From: Lacticigenium naphthae DSM 19658
Lineage (GTDB): Bacteria > Bacillota > Bacilli > Lactobacillales > Carnobacteriaceae_A
Direction: 5' to 3'
DNA: 64,000 nt
NCBI RefSeq assembly: GCF_000425865.1
Contig: NZ_AUEG01000010.1
Span: 1 to 64,000 of the forward strand
Shown: positions 60,057 through 64,000 of the stretch, in pieces
How positions within the stretch are numbered: position 1 is the stretch's first letter
How the letters are laid out: the number at the start of each line of letters is the position of its first letter
Position numbers and translations under genes: made by a program
The notes under the pieces: model-generated
The model's database searches: none
Told to the model about the DNA's origin: nothing
Seen by the model: only the letters and a program-made list of their open reading frames with translations

Positions 60057-60560
60057 TTAAGCTGCTTCTTCTTCTTTTTTCTCTGCAACTGCTTTGATTG
60101 CCAAAGCCGTGTTGCGTACAGGTGCTTGGAGTACAGATAAAAGCATAGATAGCAATCCTTCGCGATTCGGAAGTTTTGCAAGTGCATTGATTTTTTCAAC
60201 GCTAGCTACTGTTCCTTCAATTACGCCACCTTTGATTTCTAAAGCTTCTGCATCTTTAGCAAATTCAGCGATGATCTTAGCTGGAGCAACAACATCTTCG
60301 TTACTAAATGCAACTGCAGTAGGTCCTTTAAAGACATCTTCCATAGTACCTAAACCTGCTGCTTCTGCAGCACGTCTTAACATAGTGTTTTTTAATACAC
60401 GTATTTCAACACCGTTATCACGCAATTGTTTACGCAATTCTGTAACTTGTTCAACTGTTAAACCACGATAGTCGACTACCACTACAGATACTGCATCTTG
60501 AATTTTTTTCGTAATGTCATCTACGATGACTTGTTTCTTTTCTTTTGCTGCTTGACTCAT
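60057..60560 (-). CDS. rplJ: 50S ribosomal protein L10
   Basis: L10 anchors L7/L12 dimers and represses its own operon by binding the leader. The 167 residues contain [20 protein letters not shown] and [13 protein letters not shown]; the C-terminal helix that binds L7/L12 ends in a KKEEEAA tail. The ATG at 60560 follows CAGGAGGTGAAACGTC. Confidence 0.98.
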   Translation of the reverse strand: MSQAAKEKKQVIVDDITKKIQDAVSVVVVDYRGLTVEQVTELRKQLRDNGVEIRVLKNTMLRRAAEAAGLGTMEDVFKGPTAVAFSNEDVVAPAKIIAEFAKDAEALEIKGGVIEGTVASVEKINALAKLPNREGLLSMLLSVLQAPVRNTALAIKAVAEKKEEEAA

Positions 60561-60589
60561 TGACGTTTCACCTCCTGATCGATTGAATG

Positions 60590-60735
60590 AAACTTTTTAT
60601 TCATTACAAATAAAAAACTCCATGCCACTGTAGACATAGAGGGATTAAGAGTGTATACACACAATATATCCTCGGTAGGAAATTTAAGGCTACGCCTCCT
60701 ACTGTCTTCGGCATCAATGTAATAATATTCTTGAC
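60590..60735 (-). ncRNA. L10 leader (autoregulatory element of rplJL)
   Basis: On the minus strand, TGCCGAAGACAGTAGGAGGC begins a structure with GGAAATTTAAGGC-type pairing (TAGGAGGCGTAGCCTTAAA), continues 'CCTACCGAGGATA' and ends with the terminator-like stem 'CTATGTCTACAGTGGCATGG' followed by AGTTTTTTATTT (near 60605-60640). This matches the known L10 leader in order and position. L10(L12)4 binding should promote early stop. Confidence 0.85.
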
Positions 60736-60771
60736 CTGAGGATTATAACAAAATAACGCTCTCAGGTCAAG
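60730..60771 (-). promoter_or_regulatory. Sigma-A promoter of rplJL inside an 11-bp inverted repeat
   Basis: TTGACC (60765-60770) and TATAAT (60742-60747) are spaced by 17 nt. CTTGACCTGAG (60730-60740) and CTCAGGTCAAG (60761-60771) are perfect mirrors that flank the -10. Confidence 0.85.
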
Positions 60772-60784
60772 ACATTTTCAACAA

Positions 60785-61486
60785 TTATTTTTTGCGAATA
60801 ACTGTACTTGGGTCAACTTTAACTCCAGGTCCGAATGTACTTGAAATAGCTACATTTTTAATGTAAACACCTTTTGCACTCGCTGGTTTAGCTTTCACGA
60901 TCACGTCATGAATAGCTGCCAAGTTTTCTTGTAATTTTTCAGCACTGAAGGATACTTTACCGATCGGAACATGAACGTTCCCTGCTTTTTCAACACGGTA
61001 AGTAACTTGTCCAGCTTTAATATCGTTGATTGCTTTAGTAACATCCATAGTAACAGTACCTGTTTTAGGGTTCGGCATAAGACCTTTAGGTCCTAATACG
61101 CGTCCTAAACGTCCAACTTCAGCCATCATGTCTGGAGTCGCAACAACAACATCAAAATCTAACCAACCATCTTGAACACGTTGAACCAAGTCGGAATCTC
61201 CAACAACGTCAGCGCCTGCTGCTTCAGCTTCACGTGCTTTATCACCACGAGCGAAAACGATAACGGTTTGAGTTTTACCTGTTCCGTTTGGCAATACCAT
61301 TGCCCCACGAATTTGTTGGTCTGCTTTTTTAGGATCGACACCTAAACGGTAAGCTACTTCAATTGTTGCATCAAAATTTGCGAAATCCATTTCCTTAACT
61401 AGCGCGATTGCTTCGTCAGCAGGATAATTTTTTGTTCTATCTACTTGTTCAAGTGCTGCTAGATATTTTTTGCTTTTTTTTGCCAT
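60785..61486 (-). CDS. rplA: 50S ribosomal protein L1
   Basis: L1 forms the mobile stalk at the E site and can repress its own operon. The 233 residues contain [20 protein letters not shown], the hinge region and [18 protein letters not shown]. The open frame reaches 61549, but AAGGAGGAAAAGAAAC places the ATG at 61486. Confidence 0.98.
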   Translation of the reverse strand: MAKKSKKYLAALEQVDRTKNYPADEAIALVKEMDFANFDATIEVAYRLGVDPKKADQQIRGAMVLPNGTGKTQTVIVFARGDKAREAEAAGADVVGDSDLVQRVQDGWLDFDVVVATPDMMAEVGRLGRVLGPKGLMPNPKTGTVTMDVTKAINDIKAGQVTYRVEKAGNVHVPIGKVSFSAEKLQENLAAIHDVIVKAKPASAKGVYIKNVAISSTFGPGVKVDPSTVIRKK

Positions 61487-61578
61487 GTTTCTTTTCCTCC
61501 TTATTGTGGTTATAACGGATTTTCCTCCCACGTAATCCTCGTGCGGCAAAACGCGAGGATTAGCAGAAGCACGAAAGC

Positions 61579-62004
61579 TTAACCTTCGACGTTGAAGCCC
61601 ATGCTTCTTGCTGTTCCTTCGACCATACGCATAGCAGCTTCTACATCTGCAGCGTTAAGATCTTCCATTTTTGTTTCTGCAATTTCTCTTACTTGGTCGC
61701 GTGTAACAGTTGCAACCTTTTTCGTGTTTGGTTCGCCAGAACCAGCTTCCACGCCAGCAGCTTTTTTCAATAATACTGCAGCTGGTGGTGTTTTTGTAAC
61801 AAAAGTAAATGAACGATCTTCATAAACTGAAATAACTACCGGAATGATCATTCCTGCTTGATCAGCTGTGCGTGCATTGAATTCTTTACAGAATCCCATG
61901 ATATTCACTTGTGCTTGACCTAATGCAGGACCAACCGGTGGAGCAGGACTTGCTTTCCCTGCAGCGATTTGCAGTTTCACGATTTTAGCGACTTTTTTTG
62001 CCAC
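61579..62004 (-). CDS. rplK: 50S ribosomal protein L11
   Basis: L11 forms the thiostrepton-binding GTPase-associated region with 23S rRNA. The 141 residues contain [20 protein letters not shown] with the Pro-rich N-domain and the C-domain [20 protein letters not shown]. The frame extends to 62124, but AAGGAGGAATGTCAC precedes a GTG at 62004. Confidence 0.97.
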   Translation of the reverse strand: MAKKVAKIVKLQIAAGKASPAPPVGPALGQAQVNIMGFCKEFNARTADQAGMIIPVVISVYEDRSFTFVTKTPPAAVLLKKAAGVEAGSGEPNTKKVATVTRDQVREIAETKMEDLNAADVEAAMRMVEGTARSMGFNVEG

Positions 62005-62095
62005 GTGACATTCCTCCTTGATGAGTCCGTGAGTGGTTGAATGGGGATAGTATTTCCCCTCCCACTTTTGTTCATACGCGTAAGCGTACTTATTT

Positions 62096-62124
62096 ATACT
62101 AGCATCTCTGCCTTTATTTTGCAA
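62096..62124 (-). promoter_or_regulatory. Sigma-A promoter of rplKA
   Basis: TTGCAA (62119-62124) and TAGTAT (62096-62101) are spaced by 17 nt on the minus strand, giving a leader of about 85 nt. Confidence 0.75.
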
Positions 62125-62130
62125 GCTTTT

Positions 62131-62562
62131 TTAATTTTCTACCCTTTCATCTCCTGAAAGCTTGTGCCGTTCTTTGTAACGGCTGATTCCTTGAAAAGCC
62201 AAATAGAACAAAAAGAATAAACCACTGACAAGACCAGCAAGCAACAAAAATCCGATGAAACCAAATCCTAATACTGTCAGCCTGTTCTCCAACACTGAAA
62301 ACTGGATTTCTTGAAAAGTTAAAGACAAGATAATGGAGAGGGTAAAAGAAATTGCCATAATGAAAGCTAGCAGATAATCTCCAAAAATAAGCTTTCTAGA
62401 AATTTTCACTAGGAGATAACTCCCTAAAAGAAAGAATACTCCCAACATTCCTATACTCCAAAAATAGGCTTCTTTTAAAGGCAGTATTTCAGTTCCGCTG
62501 GTAATTACCCATAAAACCAATTTGTTTACGATTGAAATCACTCTCCAAAACAGTTGTTCCAT
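62131..62562 (-). CDS. Small integral membrane protein, function unknown
   Basis: The 143 residues contain four hydrophobic segments: about 10-22, 32-52, 62-85 and 95-122, the last with FGFIGFLLLAGLVSGLFFLF. The C-terminus is charged (RYKERHKLSGDERVEN) and probably cytoplasmic. No motif identifies a family. GGGGAAAGAAAA precedes the ATG. It lies between nusG and rplK, normally adjacent in Firmicutes, and is separated from nusG by a terminator and from rplK by the rplK promoter, so it is an inserted, independent unit. Confidence 0.7.
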   Translation of the reverse strand: MEQLFWRVISIVNKLVLWVITSGTEILPLKEAYFWSIGMLGVFFLLGSYLLVKISRKLIFGDYLLAFIMAISFTLSIILSLTFQEIQFSVLENRLTVLGFGFIGFLLLAGLVSGLFFLFYLAFQGISRYKERHKLSGDERVEN

Positions 62563-62654
62563 TTTTCTTTCCCCACTTTCCTCATTTAGTACTTAGTATA
62601 CTGTATCGTATGTATGTTTTCTCTCTTATGAAGTATTTTCAACAGAAAGAAAAC

Positions 62655-62688
62655 AAAAAAGCATCCCGGGATGTAAATAATTCCCGGA
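62655..62688 (-). terminator. Intrinsic terminator of nusG
   Basis: TTCCGGGAA and TCCCGGGA arms (62664-62688) form a GC-rich stem followed by TTTTTTGTTTT on the minus strand, 15 nt past the nusG stop. Confidence 0.85.
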
Positions 62689-62701
62689 ACACTCCTTACT
62701 T

Positions 62702-63256
62702 TTATAATTCGTATTTTTTTACTTGATCGTAGTCCAATTCTGCCGTTGTTTCCCGACCAAACATTTCAACTACTGCTTTTACTTTTCCTTTTTCAGGTTC
62801 AACTTCAGTAACTGTACCTTCCATACCACTAAAGGCACCTTCCACGATCGTCACAACTTCACCGATTTCTAAATCGATTTCTCGACGACGTGTATTGACT
62901 CCCAACATTTTCATTATATTGTCTACCTCTTCGGGTAAAAGCGGTGCAGGCTTACTTCCTGCTCCATGCGAGCCGACAAACCCGACTACTCCAGGTGTAT
63001 TTCTTACAATATACCAAGCATCATCGGACATGATCATTTGCACTAAGACATAACCCGGAAAAGTCTTCGTCATTTTTATTTTTTCTTTTCCGTTTTTCAC
63101 TTCTTTTTCTTCTTCTTCAGGAACGATGACCTCGAAAATATTGTGTTCCATCCCCATACTTCTTGCGCGTGATTCAATGTTTTGTTTTACCTTATTTTCA
63201 TATCCAGAATAACTATGCAGAACATACCACTGTTTTTGGGTTTCTAATTCTTCCAT
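62702..63256 (-). CDS. nusG: Transcription termination/antitermination factor NusG
   Basis: NusG binds RNA polymerase, modulates pausing and couples to ribosomes through S10. The 184 residues have the NGN domain (WYVLHSYSGYENKVKQNIE near the N-terminus) and a C-terminal KOW domain (GEVVTIVEGAFSGMEGTVTE). It has its own promoter (63377-63406) and is not cotranscribed with secE in an obvious way. AAGGAGAGAAAAAA precedes the ATG. Confidence 0.98.
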   Translation of the reverse strand: MEELETQKQWYVLHSYSGYENKVKQNIESRARSMGMEHNIFEVIVPEEEEKEVKNGKEKIKMTKTFPGYVLVQMIMSDDAWYIVRNTPGVVGFVGSHGAGSKPAPLLPEEVDNIMKMLGVNTRRREIDLEIGEVVTIVEGAFSGMEGTVTEVEPEKGKVKAVVEMFGRETTAELDYDQVKKYEL

Positions 63257-63326
63257 TTTTTTCTCTCCTTAGTTCAATCTCTTTTTTAACATACACGATT
63301 TGTTTACACTCGTTTATTTTTTCCAT

Positions 63327-63356
63327 ATAAAAAAACCCTCTTCTATTGAAGGGTTT
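63327..63356 (-). terminator. Terminator between the nusG promoter and nusG
   Basis: AAACCCTTC / GAAGAGGGTTT arms (63333-63356) with a short loop are followed by TTTTTTTA on the minus strand. It starts about 15-20 nt past the predicted transcription start and about 75 nt ahead of nusG. Confidence 0.75.
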
Positions 63357-63376
63357 CTCTGCATCTCATTCCAAAA

Positions 63377-63406
63377 AGTATACCATAATTCCAATTAATT
63401 GTCCAA
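63377..63406 (-). promoter_or_regulatory. Sigma-A promoter of nusG
   Basis: TTGGAC (63401-63406), or TGGACA one base on, and TATACT (63377-63382) are spaced by 17-18 nt, with TGG before the -10. Confidence 0.75.
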
Positions 63407-63578
63407 CTCGATTTTCATCTTCCTTGCAACTCTTCCATGATTTCTCGCAACACATTTTGACTGCTCAACAAAGTAGATTGCTTACTCAACGAATGGTACT
63501 CTAAAAACGACAGCCTGTCTATACGAGCGGTGTTCCAACGTTTCTACAATCGGACGCCACTTTGTCGTTCCTCTCTTC
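63407..63578. other. Non-coding stretch between secE terminator and nusG promoter
   Basis: No intact gene. In one minus-strand frame a run without stops (about 63425-63520) ends in ...REIMEELQGR, and in another frame a short run carries KWRPIVETLEHRSYR; neither has a start and they are out of frame with each other. It may be a decayed gene or a diverged intergenic repeat. Confidence 0.35.
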
Positions 63579-63612
63579 AAAAAAAAGAGCTGAGACAGTT
63601 GTCTCAGCTCTT
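63579..63612 (-). terminator. Intrinsic terminator of rpmG-secE
   Basis: A perfect 12-bp stem AAGAGCTGAGAC / GTCTCAGCTCTT with a 4-nt loop (63585-63612) is followed by TTTTTT on the minus strand, 9 nt past the secE stop. Confidence 0.92.
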
Positions 63613-63620
63613 TTCCTCGG

Positions 63621-63797
63621 TTATAGTAAACCTAACAAAGCAGAAATCGCTGAGTCGACACCCAAGAAAAAGACTGCAAAAAGTGCGACTACAGTGAAGA
63701 CAGTAAGTGAATTTTTACGTAACTCTTTACCTTTTGGCCACTCGACTGCTAGCATTTCATCTTTTACTTCGCTTAAAAAGTTTTTGATTTTGCTCAT
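63621..63797 (-). CDS. secE: Preprotein translocase subunit SecE
   Basis: SecE clamps SecY in the translocon. The 58 residues, read directly, have the amphipathic helix FLSEVKDEMLAVEWPKGKEL with the conserved W-P, followed by one membrane segment (about 32-50). It is the short single-span Gram-positive form. It follows rpmG by about 25 nt. Confidence 0.96.
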   Translation of the reverse strand: MSKIKNFLSEVKDEMLAVEWPKGKELRKNSLTVFTVVALFAVFFLGVDSAISALLGLL

Positions 63798-63822
63798 ATT
63801 TCTACCTCCTCGAAGCTTTCGC

Positions 63823-63981
63823 TTACTTCGTTTCTCTATGCAATGTGTGTTTTTTACAATATTTACAATATTTTTTAAGTTCTAAGCGCTCTGTACGTGT
63901 ACTAGCTCCTATTCCCGCATCTTTTGAATAGTTTCGTGATCCACATACGATGCAAGCTAATGCAACTCTTTTATTCGACAT
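63823..63981 (-). CDS. rpmG: 50S ribosomal protein L33 (zinc-binding form)
   Basis: The 52 residues, read directly, have two Cys pairs, CIVC (10-13) and CKYC (39-42), that bind zinc, and end [10 protein letters not shown]. This is the form encoded with secE and nusG in Firmicutes. AGAAAAGAGGAAAAATA precedes the ATG at 63981. Confidence 0.95.
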   Translation of the reverse strand: MSNKRVALACIVCGSRNYSKDAGIGASTRTERLELKKYCKYCKKHTLHRETK

Positions 63982-64000
63982 TATTTTTCCTCTTTTCTTT

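Overview
The window is a low-GC Gram-positive chromosome segment from the order Lactobacillales. The protein sequences fit the Carnobacteriaceae/Enterococcaceae side of the order, but this is inferred from gene content, a single zinc-type S14 in the spc operon, the LevR/sigma-54 mannose PTS and GGAGG-type ribosome binding sites; no 16S gene is present to settle it. Most of the window is the conserved translation/transcription core, read almost entirely on the minus strand.

Region 1 (1-7020) is accessory and scarred. It holds the 5' ribozyme part of a group II intron sitting directly behind an intrinsic terminator (1-310), a small Cys-rich protein, a DUF1456 protein, an SDR oxidoreductase, two related tiny ORFs (one truncated), a broken copy of the rpsI 3' end, the selD-mnmH pair for 2-selenouridine in tRNA, a nitroreductase, and a decayed second copy of the intron 5' end behind the rpsI terminator (about 6836-6985). 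Region 2 (7043-16283) has rpsI-rplM with a probable L13 leader, a DrrAB-like ABC exporter, a stand-alone F420-0:gamma-glutamyl ligase homologue, a hairpin-rich convergent intergenic region, a two-component system with a secreted Gly/Met-rich protein, truA and ecfT.

Region 3 (16280-37520) is ecfA2-ecfA1, rplQ-rpoA-rpsK-rpsM-rpmJ-infA, adk-secY and the spc and S10 operons up to rpsJ, then tuf, fusA, rpsG and rpsL. Internal promoters are visible before infA, rpsJ and rpsL. Region 4 (37524-46619) has a prepilin peptidase, rpoC, rpoB (both best read with TTG starts) and an rRNA-type methyltransferase.

Region 5 (46620-59493) has a 235-bp inverted-repeat element and a diverged copy of it, a PyrR-attenuated uracil permease, a Gfo/Idh/MocA oxidoreductase divergent from an RpiR regulator, and a compact sigma-54 module: rpoN, a mannose-family PTS (free IIB, IIAB, IIC, IID) behind a canonical -24/-12 promoter, and its LevR-type activator. 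Shared ACACACTA-containing dyads lie upstream of both levR and the PTS operon. Region 6 (58999-64000) has a LURP-one protein, rplL-rplJ with an L10 leader, rplA-rplK, a small membrane protein, nusG, secE and rpmG.

Starts were chosen by ribosome binding site and family N-termini, so several differ from the longest open frame. rpmJ, rpmD, secE, rpmG and two tiny ORFs were read directly from the sequence.
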